Assembly: GCA_963785815.1 (NCBI GenBank)
Contig: CAWAWN010000001.1
Coordinates: 1,530,001-1,594,000, forward strand
Reading direction: 5' to 3'
Source: UBA4742 sp963785815
Lineage (GTDB): Bacteria; Actinomycetota; Acidimicrobiia; Acidimicrobiales; Acidimicrobilacustridaceae
Length of the DNA: 64,000 nt
Below the pieces are notes generated by a model. That model was not told the origin of the DNA and made no database searches. It saw only the letters and a program-made list of their open reading frames with translations. The translations under genes were made by a program, and so were the position numbers. The first letter of the stretch is position 1. Every line of letters starts with the position of its first letter. Of the stretch, positions 17,134-26,019 are shown piece after piece.

Positions 17134-19497
17134 TCAGACCAGATGCGACGTGGCGGCCCGCACCCGCACGACGAAGGTGGCGGGCGCGGCCAGCGGATCC
17201 GCCACCGTGGCCCGCAGCCGGCTGGTGCCGGCCACCACCCCGGCCGTGGCCGGACCCGAGCTGGCCGTGCCGTCGGCGCCGGTCACCGCCGCCACCGACG
17301 CGCACCCGCAGCCGGTGAACACCACGGGCGAGCCCGAGCTGGTGGTGAACACCACCGGCACCCCGGCCAGGCGCTCCCCCAGGGCGTCGGTCACCGTCAC
17401 CCTCAGCGGCGCCACCGCGCCCCCGCCGGCCACGGTCTGCGAGCCGGGCGCGTCGGCGACCACGTGCAGGGCCACCGGCACCTGGGCGGTGGCCCCCACC
17501 ACCGTCGGGGTGGGCAGAGCCCGGGTCGACAGGTTCCAGCCGGTGTCGAGGCCGTGGACGGTGACCGCGCCCACGCTCAGCGACGGGGCGGCCGACGCCG
17601 GAACCACCCGCAGCCGGACCCCGGTGATGGCGCGCGACGACCAGTCGGTGGGCATCTTCACCACCGTTCGCAGCACGCCGGTGCCGACCAGCGGGTAGCC
17701 GCTCCCCAGGTCGCTCCGGTACCAGGTGCTCGAGCCGGCCAGCTGCAGGTCGACCGCCACCGAGGTCACGCCCGTGCCGGTGGTGGCGAGCTGCACGTAG
17801 GCGTACTGGCGTGCGTCGCCGGGCTGGGGCGATGCCGGGTTGGTGCTCAGGTCGGTGTACCAGCGGTCCATCTCCTGGCCCATCACCTCATAGGTCCAGG
17901 GGTTGGCATCCATCACCGCCTCGCGGGGTTGGCCGGCGGCCGGCGGCGCCACCGGGGCCTGCTGGAAGCGGAAGCCGGTGGTGCCCTGGTCGGAGAAGTC
18001 GTTGTTGCCGGTGGCGTCGCGCAGGATGGCGTGGTGGCCCCAGTAGCTGCCGGTGAAGGCCACGTCGGTCTCGCTCACCGCCCCCTGGGTGTCCGGGTAG
18101 CCCGGCGGCTGGCCGCCCCACAGGTAGCTGGCGTCGCTCACCGAGCCGTCCGGCGCCACGGTGAAGGAGATGGCGTTCTCGATGTCGGTGAGCCGTCCCC
18201 ACGAGCCCAGTTCGAGCCAGGGCACGAACCCGGTGCCGGCGTCCTCGTGGGACCACACCACCGTGTAGTCGAGCCGCACCGACCCGCCGGCCAGCGGCGT
18301 GGCGCCGGCGTAGTCGACCAGCGGCGTGTCGTGCAGGGCCGAGGTGGACCGGCCGTACATCACCGGGGCGTAGGCGTAGGCCAGATAGGACGGGTTGTCG
18401 GGCGTGACCACCCGGAGGCCGACCGCGCGCACGTCGACGTGCAGGGCGTGGCCGTCCATGGCCGACAGGGTGGCGTCGGGCGTGACGGTCACGGTGTGGG
18501 GCCCGGTGGCCAGCGGCCCGGTGAAGCCGGCGTAGACGAACGGGGTGGGTCCCCGGAACAGCACCAGCTGCTGGCTCGGCCCCCCGTCGACGCTGACATC
18601 CACCACCGCCGCCCGGGGCGTGGCCAGCGCCCAGGAGGTCCCGGGCGCGTCCAGCGCCAGCTGGATCAAGCCCTCCCCGGTCACCGGCGGCGGAGTCGGC
18701 GACGGAAGCGGCGCGCCGAACACCGGGTCTGGCGTGCCCAGCGGGATGCAGAACGGCTGGCCGTCCCACGGACCGCTCACCGCCCCGGAGGTGGTCAGGT
18801 CTCCGGCCAGGCAGGCGTTCACCTGGAGGGTGACCGGCTTGGCCTGGGTGGCGACGGGGGCCTTGGCCACGGCCGGGCGGGCCCCGGCGGCGCGCACCGA
18901 GGAGCTGGCCGACCAGTCGGCCGGCACCGAGCAGGAGCCCGGTGCGGCGCAGGCCGAGGCCGAGAAGGTCAGGTTCTGGAGCTGCACCGAGGGACCGCCG
19001 GCCAGGGCGAACAGGGCCACGAAGCAGCCGTCCACCCGGCAGTCGTCGGTGCCGGTGGCGGTGGACACCACGGCTTCGGCCCGCAACGTGCCGGCCACCA
19101 CGCCGGCCGCGTCCGAGAAGAGCACGGTGTCGCGCTGCTCCTCGCAGCCGTCGTTGGGGTTGTCCTCCGGGGGCAGCTGGCCGGTGAAGATCTTGAGGGC
19201 CACGGGGTCGCACTCGACGAACACGAAGGTCGAGCCGGGTGTGGTGCCGGTGCTCACCACCGACAGGGTCTGGCCGTCGACCAGGCCGGTGGCGGGGGTG
19301 ACGGCCAGGGAGGGCCCGGTGGTGGCCGGCGCCACCGTCGCCCCAGGCGCGGGCGTAGAGGCGGAGGCGGGCGCGGCCGGGGTGGCGGCGGCCGACGGCG
19401 CACCGGACAGGGCCGCCGCCACCAGAGCCAGGGCGGCGACGACGACCACGAGCACGGATGCCATCCTCGGACGGCCAGACCCCCGATGACCGGACAT
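17134..19497 (-). CDS. Large secreted protein with neocarzinostatin-like and Ig-like (Big_1) domains
   Basis: 787 aa from ATG 19497, preceded by TAGCGT. The N-terminus is a Sec-type signal (MASVLVVVVAALALVAAALS). A region at ~50-190 has neocarzinostatin-like strands (LAVTPATGLVDGQTLSVV) with Cys pairs (CDP...DGC, DDC...DGC). The central ~400 residues are beta-rich (WSHEDAGTGFVPWLELGSWG, LRDATGNNDFSDQGTTGF) and I cannot name them. The C-terminal ~90 residues form a bacterial Ig-like domain (GERLAGVPVVFTT, TGADGTASS). Probably extracellular or surface-associated. The downstream sulfatase may be functionally linked. Confidence 0.65.
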   Translation of the reverse strand: MSGHRGSGRPRMASVLVVVVAALALVAAALSGAPSAAATPAAPASASTPAPGATVAPATTGPSLAVTPATGLVDGQTLSVVSTGTTPGSTFVFVECDPVALKIFTGQLPPEDNPNDGCEEQRDTVLFSDAAGVVAGTLRAEAVVSTATGTDDCRVDGCFVALFALAGGPSVQLQNLTFSASACAAPGSCSVPADWSASSSVRAAGARPAVAKAPVATQAKPVTLQVNACLAGDLTTSGAVSGPWDGQPFCIPLGTPDPVFGAPLPSPTPPPVTGEGLIQLALDAPGTSWALATPRAAVVDVSVDGGPSQQLVLFRGPTPFVYAGFTGPLATGPHTVTVTPDATLSAMDGHALHVDVRAVGLRVVTPDNPSYLAYAYAPVMYGRSTSALHDTPLVDYAGATPLAGGSVRLDYTVVWSHEDAGTGFVPWLELGSWGRLTDIENAISFTVAPDGSVSDASYLWGGQPPGYPDTQGAVSETDVAFTGSYWGHHAILRDATGNNDFSDQGTTGFRFQQAPVAPPAAGQPREAVMDANPWTYEVMGQEMDRWYTDLSTNPASPQPGDARQYAYVQLATTGTGVTSVAVDLQLAGSSTWYRSDLGSGYPLVGTGVLRTVVKMPTDWSSRAITGVRLRVVPASAAPSLSVGAVTVHGLDTGWNLSTRALPTPTVVGATAQVPVALHVVADAPGSQTVAGGGAVAPLRVTVTDALGERLAGVPVVFTTSSGSPVVFTGCGCASVAAVTGADGTASSGPATAGVVAGTSRLRATVADPLAAPATFVVRVRAATSHLV

Positions 19498-19504
19498 GGA
19501 GGCG

Positions 19505-19510
19505 ACGCTA
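19505..19510 (-). promoter_or_regulatory. -10 box of the secreted protein/sulfatase operon
   Basis: TAGCGT on the minus strand, seven bases before ATG 19497. Confidence 0.5.
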
Positions 19511-19576
19511 GTGCCTCGTCGCCGCTCCCTCACCGGCGGCTCACCTGGGGATCACGGCTTCCTAATCGAGGCCTGC

Positions 19577-19582
19577 CAGCAT
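19577..19582 (+). promoter_or_regulatory. -10-like box of the lipoprotein esterase gene
   Basis: CAGCAT, six bases before ATG 19589. It keeps the A2/T6 bases of the window's other leaderless promoters. Confidence 0.4.
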
Positions 19583-19588
19583 CGGGCC

Positions 19589-20572
19589 ATGTTCACACGA
19601 CGGAATCGAACGCGGGTCAGGGCCACGAGCGTGGCCGTGGTGGTGGCGCTGGCCTCGTTGGCGGCGGGATGCGGGCTGGTCTCCCACGGGGGAACGGCCA
19701 GCCCCTCGGTCACGGCCGGGCCCGACGGCACCATCGTCCTGCCGGCCGGTTCGTCCACCCAGCACCTCAGGGTGGACGGGCGGGACCGCTCGTTCCGGGT
19801 CTACCGACCGGCCTCGCTGCCCAGCGGCCAGCCGGTGCCGCTGGTGGTGATGATCCACGGTGGCTACGGCAGCGCCGAGAACGCCGAGGACGACTACGGC
19901 TGGGACGGCCAGGCCGACACCGGCCACTTCGTGGCCGCCTACCCCGATGGGGTCGGCCACGCCTGGAACGGGGGCGGCGGCTGCTGCGGCACACCGGGGC
20001 GCGACAACATCGACGACGTGGCCTTCATCACCCAGATGGTGAAGACCATCAGCCACGAGCTGGCCATCGACCCGAACCGGATCTACGCCACGGGCATCTC
20101 CAACGGCGGGCTCATGGACTACCGGCTGGCCTGTGACACCGACGTGTTCGCCGCCATCGGCCCCGACTCGGCCACCCTCATGGGGACGTGCCCGTCGCCG
20201 TCGCCCGTGTCGGTGATCCACATCCATGGGTCGGCCGACGACCGCATCCCCTTCAACGGCGGCAAGGGCACGGGCTTCGCCACGGTGGTGGACGGCCCAC
20301 CGGTGCCCACCGTGATCGGCATGTGGCGCTCGGTCGACCGCTGCGCCCCGCCCACCACGACGACCGCCGGCGTGGTCACCACCTCGGTGGCCACCTGCCC
20401 GTCGGGGCGGTCGGTCGAGCTCATCACCATCGCCGGCGCCGGCCACCAGTGGCCGGGCGGCACGCCACCCCGGCCGCTCGTCGCCCGGATCATGCAGCTC
20501 GACCAGCCCTCGCACGCCCTGGACGCCACCGCCACCATCTGGGCCTTCTTCGAGGCCCACCCCAAGGTCTGA
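19589..20572 (+). CDS. Lipoprotein esterase, PHB-depolymerase (LpqC-like) family
   Basis: 327 aa from ATG 19589. A lipoprotein signal peptide ends in the lipobox LASLAAGC. The hydrolase domain has VVMIHGGYGSAEN (oxyanion), the GWDGQAD lid, IYATGISNGGLMDYRLAC with the GxSxG nucleophile, SVIHIHGSADDRIPFNGG (Asp) and IAGAGHQWPGG (His): a full triad of the esterase-D/PHB-depolymerase type. Likely anchored to the outer face of the cytoplasmic membrane, hydrolysing polyester or feruloyl-type esters. Convergent to the DUF1269 gene with a 2-bp gap. Confidence 0.87.
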   Translation: MFTRRNRTRVRATSVAVVVALASLAAGCGLVSHGGTASPSVTAGPDGTIVLPAGSSTQHLRVDGRDRSFRVYRPASLPSGQPVPLVVMIHGGYGSAENAEDDYGWDGQADTGHFVAAYPDGVGHAWNGGGGCCGTPGRDNIDDVAFITQMVKTISHELAIDPNRIYATGISNGGLMDYRLACDTDVFAAIGPDSATLMGTCPSPSPVSVIHIHGSADDRIPFNGGKGTGFATVVDGPPVPTVIGMWRSVDRCAPPTTTTAGVVTTSVATCPSGRSVELITIAGAGHQWPGGTPPRPLVARIMQLDQPSHALDATATIWAFFEAHPKV

Positions 20573-20574
20573 CC

Positions 20575-21147
20575 TCAGCTGCCCCAGCCCGGCGGGTTGG
20601 TGGCGGCGTCGCCGGCCGGCGCGTCGCTGCCCGCGGGGGGCGGCGGCGGGGCGAGGTCACCGAACTTGTCCTTGAGGTTGTCGACGGTCTGGTCGTCGAT
20701 GTGGTGGCGGTTCACGCTGACCGGCTTGTACGGCTCGAACGCCCGGGCCATCTGGTCGGCGTCGCCGCTGGCCCCGATGAGGATCAGCATGGACGAGTCG
20801 GGCGTGAGCTCGGCCTTGACCGACTCGATCATCTTGTCGTCCATGCCGGCGTCCTTCATGGCCTTGCCGATGAGGCCGCCGATGGCGCCGCCACCCACCC
20901 AACCGGCCAGGAACCAGGCGGGCGGGAACCAGAAGAAGAGCAGGATGCCGACCAGGGCGCCCATCCAGGCGCCGGCCGCCACCGACCCGTGCGGGCTGTG
21001 GGTGGCGATGCGGCCGCCCTTGTGCTTCTCGACGATGGCCACGTCGTCGATCCAGGCGTAGTGCAGCTCCTCGAGAGCCCGCACCGCCGACATGGCGGCC
21101 TGGGCACCGTGGACCTCGTCGAACTTGAGGGTGATCAGATCAGCCAT
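20575..21147 (-). CDS. DUF1269-family membrane-associated protein
   Basis: 190 aa from ATG 21147. Starts ADLITLKFDEVHGAQAA, then VRALEELHYAWIDDVAIV. A Gly-rich hydrophobic hairpin follows (WMGALVGILLFFWFPPAW and WVGGGAIGGLIGKAMKDAG), then SSMLILIGASGDADQMARAF. This order is typical of DUF1269 proteins, which look like glycine-zipper membrane proteins of unknown role. A Pro/Ala-rich tail ends the protein. A GGGAG ribosome-binding site lies upstream. Confidence 0.8.
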   Translation of the reverse strand: MADLITLKFDEVHGAQAAMSAVRALEELHYAWIDDVAIVEKHKGGRIATHSPHGSVAAGAWMGALVGILLFFWFPPAWFLAGWVGGGAIGGLIGKAMKDAGMDDKMIESVKAELTPDSSMLILIGASGDADQMARAFEPYKPVSVNRHHIDDQTVDNLKDKFGDLAPPPPPAGSDAPAGDAATNPPGWGS

Positions 21148-21187
21148 CGCAGCGCTCCCGGGGGTCTGTCGTGCGGTCGTTCGCAGG

Positions 21188-22003
21188 CTAGTGCGCGGCC
21201 TCTCCGAAGGTGACCGGCGCACCGAAGGCGGCGCGGCGCGCGGCGCGGCGCAGGGCGGCCAGCACGGGGGCGCCCGCCACCAGCACCAGCACGGCGTTGG
21301 TCACGGCCCGCACCAGGTCCCAGCCCATGGCCGTGGCCAGGTGGTAGGCCACGAACCGGTGCAGGTTCTCCCACACCGAGGCGCCGGGGACGGGCCCCAG
21401 CTGGGTGCCGGCGGACAGGAAGGGCCAGAACCACAGGTCGAGCAGCAGGCCGTAGGCCAACCCGGCCACGAAGGCGTAGCCGGCCAGCAGCGCCAGCTCG
21501 CGGCGCCCCCGCGCCGGCGGCAGGCAGCCGGCGAAGAAGCCCACCCAGGCGGCCCCGAACATCTGGAAGGGCAGCCACGGACCCACCCCGCCGGTGAGGA
21601 GGGCGGAGGCGAACAGGGTCAGCGCCCCCAGCACGAAGCCGAAGCCGCGGCCCAGCACCCGTCCGGCCGGGATGAGCAGGAAGAAGACGGGCTCGAAGCC
21701 CGACACCCCGCCGGGCAGGCGCAGGGCGCACCCGCAGGCGGCCAGCACGCCGAGCACGGCCACGCTCTTGGCGTCCAGGGTGCCGTCGGCCAGCTCGGCC
21801 AGCACGACGGCCAGCAGCAGCGGCAACAGGGCCACGAACACCCAGGGGGCGTCGGTCGCATGGGCCAGGTTGGCGTTGCCGTGTACCAACCCGCCACCGC
21901 GGCTGTCGGCCAGCAGGGGCCAGGTGAACGCCACCAGGCAGAGCAGCGACGCCACCCCCAGCAGCAGCCCGGCCCGGCGGTGAAGCCCGAAGGCGCGGCG
22001 CAC
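21188..22003 (-). CDS. ECF transporter substrate-binding (S) component, probably for corrinoids
   Basis: 271 aa with about six hydrophobic segments (GLLLGVASLLCLVAFTWPLL, VAVLGVLAACGCALRLPGG, FEPVFFLLIPAGRVLGRGFG, MFGAAWVGFFAGCLPP, ELALLAGYAFVAGLAYGLLL, AVLVLVAGAPVLAAL). Last gene of a riboswitch-controlled operon carrying the T and ATPase components. In actinobacteria, S components in this order (CbrT type) are assigned to cobalamin-precursor uptake. The 21-bp gap to the ATPase gene and the adjacent cobinamide-salvage genes support that. Specificity is inferred, not shown. Confidence 0.8.
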   Translation of the reverse strand: MRRAFGLHRRAGLLLGVASLLCLVAFTWPLLADSRGGGLVHGNANLAHATDAPWVFVALLPLLLAVVLAELADGTLDAKSVAVLGVLAACGCALRLPGGVSGFEPVFFLLIPAGRVLGRGFGFVLGALTLFASALLTGGVGPWLPFQMFGAAWVGFFAGCLPPARGRRELALLAGYAFVAGLAYGLLLDLWFWPFLSAGTQLGPVPGASVWENLHRFVAYHLATAMGWDLVRAVTNAVLVLVAGAPVLAALRRAARRAAFGAPVTFGEAAH

Positions 22004-22024
22004 CGGTCGCGCCGGACGAGCCGG

Positions 22025-23653
22025 TCATGCCATGGCCTCGGCCACCTCGGCCACCGTCATCCAGGCGGCGGGGGCCAGCACCTTGGCCACCTGGGGAGCG
22101 AACACGGGCGAGTGCACCACCACCTCGCGGGCCGGGCCGTCGGCCACCACCTCGCCCTCGGCCAGCACCACCACCCGGTCGGCCACCCGAACCACCACCT
22201 CCACGTCGTGGCTGGCCAGCACCACCAGGTGCCCGGTGGCGGCCAGCTCGCGGATCTGCGCCACCAGGTGGTCCTTGGCCTGGTAGTCGAGGCCGCGGGT
22301 GGGTTCGTCGAGCACCACCACCGGCGGGGCCGGGGCCAGCACCAGGGCCAGGGCCAGGGCCAGGCGCTGCCCCTCGGACAGGTCCCGGGGATGGGTGGCG
22401 TCGTCGATGCCGGCCGCCAGCCGATCCAGCGTGGCCCGCGTGGTGCCGGCCACCAGGTCGGCATCGTGGTCGTTGTCGTGGCACTCGGTGCCCACCGAGG
22501 TGCCGTTGAGCAGCAGCATCGGGTCCTGGGGCACCAGACCCACCCGCCGGATGGCCTGGCGGGACGCCAACCCGGACGGCGCGGCTCCACCCACGGCGAC
22601 CGACCCCGCCTGCGGGGCCCGCAGCCCGGCCACGTGGGCCAGCAGCGTCGACTTCCCCGAGCCGTTGCGACCCATCACGGCCACCACCTGCCCGGCGGGC
22701 CAGTCCAGGTCGACGCCGCGCAGGGCCACCACCGGGCCGTAGGCCGCCTGCAGGCCGCGGATGGCCACGGTCGCCCCGTCGGTCCCGGCCCCGGCCGGGG
22801 GGACGACCGATCCCGGGGCGGACGGTGGTGGCTCCCGATCGGCCAGCTGGCGTCGCAGGGGCTCGGCCATCCGGCGGGCGTCGCGGATGGACAGCGGCAG
22901 GGGCGACCAGCCGGCCAGCCGACCCAGCTCGACCACCGGGGGGGCCACGGGCGAGGTGCGCATGATCTCGGCCGGCGACCCCAGGGTGACCGGCTGGCCG
23001 GCGCCGGGCAGCAGCAGGATCTGGTCGGCGTAGTGCACCACCCGCTCCAGGCGGTGCTCGGCGATCAGCACCGTCACCCCCAGGTCGTGCACCAGCCGGG
23101 CCACGGCGGCCAGCACGTCCTCGGCCGCGGCCGGATCGAGTGCCGAGGTGGGTTCGTCGAGCACCAGGATGCGGGGCGCGGCGGTGAGCGCGGCGCCGAT
23201 GGCCACCCGCTGCTGCTGGCCGCCCGACAGGGCCCGCAGGGGGCGCTGGCGCAGGGGGTGCAGGCTGAGCAGGTCGAGGGCGTCCTCCACCCGCCGCCGC
23301 ATCACGTCGGGCGCCACGCCCAGGTTGCCCATGGCGTAGGCCAGCTCCTCCTCCACGGTGTCGGTCACGAACCCGGCCGCCGGGTCCTGCCCCACCAGCC
23401 CGACCACGTCGGCCAGCTCGCGGGGCGGGTGGTCGGCGGTCGAGCGGCCGTCGACGGTGACGGTGCCGGTGAGCAGGCCACCGGTGAAGCGCGGCACCAG
23501 CCCGTTGACGGCCTGGAGCAGGGTGGTCTTGCCCGAGCCGGTCCGGCCCACCACCAGGCACAGCTCGCCCTCGGCCACCTCGAGGTCGACGTCGGCCAGG
23601 GCCGGGAGCGACGCGTCGGGATAGGTGAACCCCACCCGGTCGAACCGGATCAT
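22025..23653 (-). CDS. ECF transporter ATPase with two fused nucleotide-binding domains
   Basis: 542 aa: two ABC ATPase domains in one chain, equivalent to EcfA plus EcfA'. Domain 1: Walker A GRTGSGKTT (~36), Q-loop LVGQDPAAGF, signature LSGGQQQR, Walker B ILVLDEPTSALD and switch His in IAEHRLERV. Domain 2: GRNGSGKST, the degenerate signature LSEGQRLALAL, VVVLDEPTRGLD and ASHDVEVV. It powers uptake through the adjacent T and S subunits. The start overlaps the stop of the T-component gene (ATGA). Confidence 0.92.
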   Translation of the reverse strand: MIRFDRVGFTYPDASLPALADVDLEVAEGELCLVVGRTGSGKTTLLQAVNGLVPRFTGGLLTGTVTVDGRSTADHPPRELADVVGLVGQDPAAGFVTDTVEEELAYAMGNLGVAPDVMRRRVEDALDLLSLHPLRQRPLRALSGGQQQRVAIGAALTAAPRILVLDEPTSALDPAAAEDVLAAVARLVHDLGVTVLIAEHRLERVVHYADQILLLPGAGQPVTLGSPAEIMRTSPVAPPVVELGRLAGWSPLPLSIRDARRMAEPLRRQLADREPPPSAPGSVVPPAGAGTDGATVAIRGLQAAYGPVVALRGVDLDWPAGQVVAVMGRNGSGKSTLLAHVAGLRAPQAGSVAVGGAAPSGLASRQAIRRVGLVPQDPMLLLNGTSVGTECHDNDHDADLVAGTTRATLDRLAAGIDDATHPRDLSEGQRLALALALVLAPAPPVVVLDEPTRGLDYQAKDHLVAQIRELAATGHLVVLASHDVEVVVRVADRVVVLAEGEVVADGPAREVVVHSPVFAPQVAKVLAPAAWMTVAEVAEAMA

Positions 23654-24837
23654 GCCGCCGGCTCCGGCTCGAGCTCCGGCGCGGCCTCGAGCTCCGGCGG
23701 GGACGGGGCCACCGGCGCCGGGCGGGGCGCGGCCACGGCGGGCACCAGGCCGACGAGGATCCCGACCACGGCCGGCACCGGGATGCCAGGCCAGGTCAAC
23801 GGGGAGGTGGCCGGGTTCAGTGCCGCCGCCTCCGCCGGCAGGCGGGCCGCCACCAGCGTGGCCCCGGCGGCCACCACGCCCGAGGCGCTCACCAGCCACT
23901 CGGGGAGGCGCCAGGGATCGGGCCGGTAGCGGGTGCGGACCGACCGGTGACCGGCGGCGAACAACCCCACGGCCAACACGGCCGCCCCCACGCCGACCAG
24001 GGGCAGGCCCAGGGCACCGGGCGCGCCGGCGTCGGCCAGGCCGTAGAGGCCCACGGCCACGATGAGCAGGCCCGACCCGGTCGCCACCCCACCCAGCCGG
24101 GCGCGTCCCGCCGACGCGGCCTGGCGCCGGCCGTAGCCCCGCGAGTCCATGGAGGCGGCCAGGGCCACGGCCCGTTCCAGGCCCCCTTCGAGCACGGGCA
24201 GGGCCAAGCTCCGGATGGCGGCCACGCCGCGCACGGGGCGACCGCGCAGTCGGCGGGCGTCGCGCAGGCGACCGAGCTCGATCACGGCTTCGGGGGCGAA
24301 GGTGAGGGCCACGGTGACCGCCACCCCGGCCTCGTAGAGGGCGGCGGGCAGGGCCTGGAGCATCCGGTAGGGGCTGCACAGGCTGTTCACGGCGCCGAAG
24401 CAGATCAGGACCACGGCCAGCTGCAGGCCCCGCTGGAAGGCGTCCACCAGCGCCTCGAGGGTGACCGGGCCGCCGATGCTCACCCCGGCGGCCCAGGCGG
24501 GCAGGCCGACCGACGGCAGCCGGAACACCACCGTGCCGGGCAGCCGCGCCCCGATGAGCACCTCCTGCAGCAGGCGGAACACGACCACCGCCACCGCCAT
24601 CCACACGAAGAACCGGAACGACCGGGCCCACGGCGCGTCGGATCGGCGGGCCGAGACCACCACGGCCACCACGGCGATGATCAGGCCCAGCACCACCACG
24701 TTGGTGGTGCGCATGGCGGCCAGGGCCAGGCCGCCGGCCCACAGCCACCACGCCCCGGGGTGCAGGCTGCGCCAGGTCGCCGGGTGGCGCAGCCGGGTCA
24801 GGGCGCGGGGCGCGGCGTCGAGCTGGAGCGCGCTCAC
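23650..24837 (-). CDS. ECF transporter transmembrane (T) component
   Basis: 395 aa from GTG 24837, overlapping the DUF4430 stop (GTGA). N-terminal helices (WWLWAGGLALAAMRTTNVVVLGLIIAVVAVVVS, WMAVAVVVFRLLQEVL) precede the coupling-helix region FAPEAVIELGRLRDARRLRG and a second Ala-Arg-x-type motif ALAASMDSRGYGRR, which contact the ATPases. Four more hydrophobic segments follow. A Pro/Glu-rich tail is unusual. It links the DUF4430 protein gene to the ATPase gene in one operon. Confidence 0.85.
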   Translation of the reverse strand: MSALQLDAAPRALTRLRHPATWRSLHPGAWWLWAGGLALAAMRTTNVVVLGLIIAVVAVVVSARRSDAPWARSFRFFVWMAVAVVVFRLLQEVLIGARLPGTVVFRLPSVGLPAWAAGVSIGGPVTLEALVDAFQRGLQLAVVLICFGAVNSLCSPYRMLQALPAALYEAGVAVTVALTFAPEAVIELGRLRDARRLRGRPVRGVAAIRSLALPVLEGGLERAVALAASMDSRGYGRRQAASAGRARLGGVATGSGLLIVAVGLYGLADAGAPGALGLPLVGVGAAVLAVGLFAAGHRSVRTRYRPDPWRLPEWLVSASGVVAAGATLVAARLPAEAAALNPATSPLTWPGIPVPAVVGILVGLVPAVAAPRPAPVAPSPPELEAAPELEPEPAA

Positions 24838-25733
24838 GTCGGGCTCCGCCGACGCCGGATGAGCACCGACGCCGCCACCAGCCCGACGATCACCGCGACC
24901 ACCACGATGGCGCCCACCGGTGAGCCCGGTCCTCGGCGACCCGCGATCTGGCCGTGGCTGGGCAGCGCCTCGGCGCGGTGCGCGCCGGTGGCGTGGGCCT
25001 CGTCGACCCCGGACGCCGAGGTGGTCGGGTCCGGCGCGGAGCCCGACGGGGAGGCGGTCGAGCCCGGTGCCGGGTCGGCGGCCGTCGACGTGGTGGCGGC
25101 CCCAGCCGCGGCGCCCACCGCCGACGACACGCGGGCCGGCGGCGCGCTCGAGACCTGGCCGGCGGGCGCGGTGGTGGTCGCGCCGAGGGCGGTCGTGGTG
25201 GGCGTCGGCGCCGGGCAGGGGCCCGACGAGGCGAACCGCGGCGCGCCCTCCCGGGACGAGTCCTGCCCCTGCACGAAGCGCCAGCCCTCCACGCTCCCGG
25301 CCGACAACCGGTAGCTGGTCGGACCCCCGGTGGCGTAGGTCCATCCGGCTGGCCCGCCGTGCCAGTAGCTCCAGTACTCGTAGCCGCCGGGGGTGTTCCT
25401 GCCGCATTCGTCCGACGGGTACCCGTCGATGCTGCACAGCAGCCCACTGCTGCCCCAGTGCAGCTGGGCGCCGGCCGCGCTCAGCAGGTCGGCACCGGTC
25501 TCACCCGACGTGTAGGGCAGGCAGATGGTCTGCACCGTGGGGGTGGGCTCGCCAGGCACGCTGGTGACGTCCCCGAAGTCGACGACCAGGCCGACGTGGG
25601 GGGTGTCGGCCGCCGCGCAGCCGCCCCCGGCCAGGGCGCGGACGGTGGCCGAGCCCGACCCGACCGAGGCAGCCAGCACCACCAGGCACGCGACCAGGCC
25701 ACCGACAGCGGGTCGCAGGTGGGGAACGGACAC
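24834..25733 (-). CDS. Secreted DUF4430-domain protein, membrane-anchored, of the corrinoid-uptake operon
   Basis: About 300 aa from GTG 25733, which has GAGG six bases upstream; an alternative GTG lies at 25766. A signal peptide (VGGLVACLVVLAASVGSGSA) precedes a DUF4430-like domain (GLVVDFGDV, TGADLLSAAGAQLHWG, GGYEYWSYWHGGPAGWTYAT). A long Thr/Ser/Ala/Pro stalk and a C-terminal helix (VGAIVVVAVIVGLVAASVLI) with RRRR inside follow. This is a surface-displayed domain on a stalk. DUF4430 proteins accompany CbrT-type ECF transporters and may capture corrinoid; that role is inferred. First gene after the riboswitch. Confidence 0.75.
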   Translation of the reverse strand: MSVPHLRPAVGGLVACLVVLAASVGSGSATVRALAGGGCAAADTPHVGLVVDFGDVTSVPGEPTPTVQTICLPYTSGETGADLLSAAGAQLHWGSSGLLCSIDGYPSDECGRNTPGGYEYWSYWHGGPAGWTYATGGPTSYRLSAGSVEGWRFVQGQDSSREGAPRFASSGPCPAPTPTTTALGATTTAPAGQVSSAPPARVSSAVGAAAGAATTSTAADPAPGSTASPSGSAPDPTTSASGVDEAHATGAHRAEALPSHGQIAGRRGPGSPVGAIVVVAVIVGLVAASVLIRRRRSPT

Positions 25734-25839
25734 GGCGGGCCTCGGGGTGGCGGTCGGGCCGACCACGGCCGGGGCCCGGACCCCTTCGCATCCCGAGCTC
25801 CCGATCCGCAGTCCGACGACGGAGACGTGGAGCAGTTCA

Positions 25840-25982
25840 CCTCGGGGTGGGCAGTCCGGCTCGCGGGACCGAACCTCGGTCCCGCCTACGGTTGCGGGTC
25901 AGCGCCGGCATCTGACCGGCTTCCCCCACCTCGTGGCGTCTGTTCTGGCCAGAGCAGACCACAGCCCCGACCGCGACGTCAA
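25840..25982 (-). promoter_or_regulatory. Cobalamin riboswitch
   Basis: On the minus strand the order is GGGGGAAGCCGGT, then GCCGGCGCTGACCCGCAACC, then a GGCGGGACC/GGTCCCGC stem, then GCCGGACTGCCCACC. This matches the conserved cobalamin (AdoCbl) aptamer core: GGAA-CCGGT-N-CCGG-GCTG-CCCGCAAC-GT, and the terminal B12-box-like pairing strand. It lies about 110-250 bases upstream of the DUF4430/ECF operon, which it should switch off when cobalamin is plentiful. Outer limits are approximate. Confidence 0.88.
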
Positions 25983-26003
25983 CCGACGCCGAAGGGGCTC
26001 GGC

Positions 26004-26009
26004 TACCCT
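26004..26009 (+). promoter_or_regulatory. -10-like box of the cobinamide salvage operon
   Basis: TACCCT, ten bases before ATG 26020. No cobalamin riboswitch was seen on this strand. Confidence 0.4.
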
Positions 26010-26019
26010 CCGCCATCCG

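Noticed and set aside
16966..20136. A 1056-codon open frame on the plus strand
   Set aside because: It runs antisense to the sulfatase and secreted protein and then out of frame through the esterase; Arg/Gly/His-rich shadow.
21092..23929. A 945-codon open frame on the plus strand
   Set aside because: It is antisense to the ECF transporter genes, whose motifs are complete on the minus strand.
25983..26019. Second cobalamin riboswitch for cbiZ
   Set aside because: Only 37 bases remain between the minus-strand aptamer and the ATG, and no GGAA/CCCGCAAC core is seen on the plus strand.
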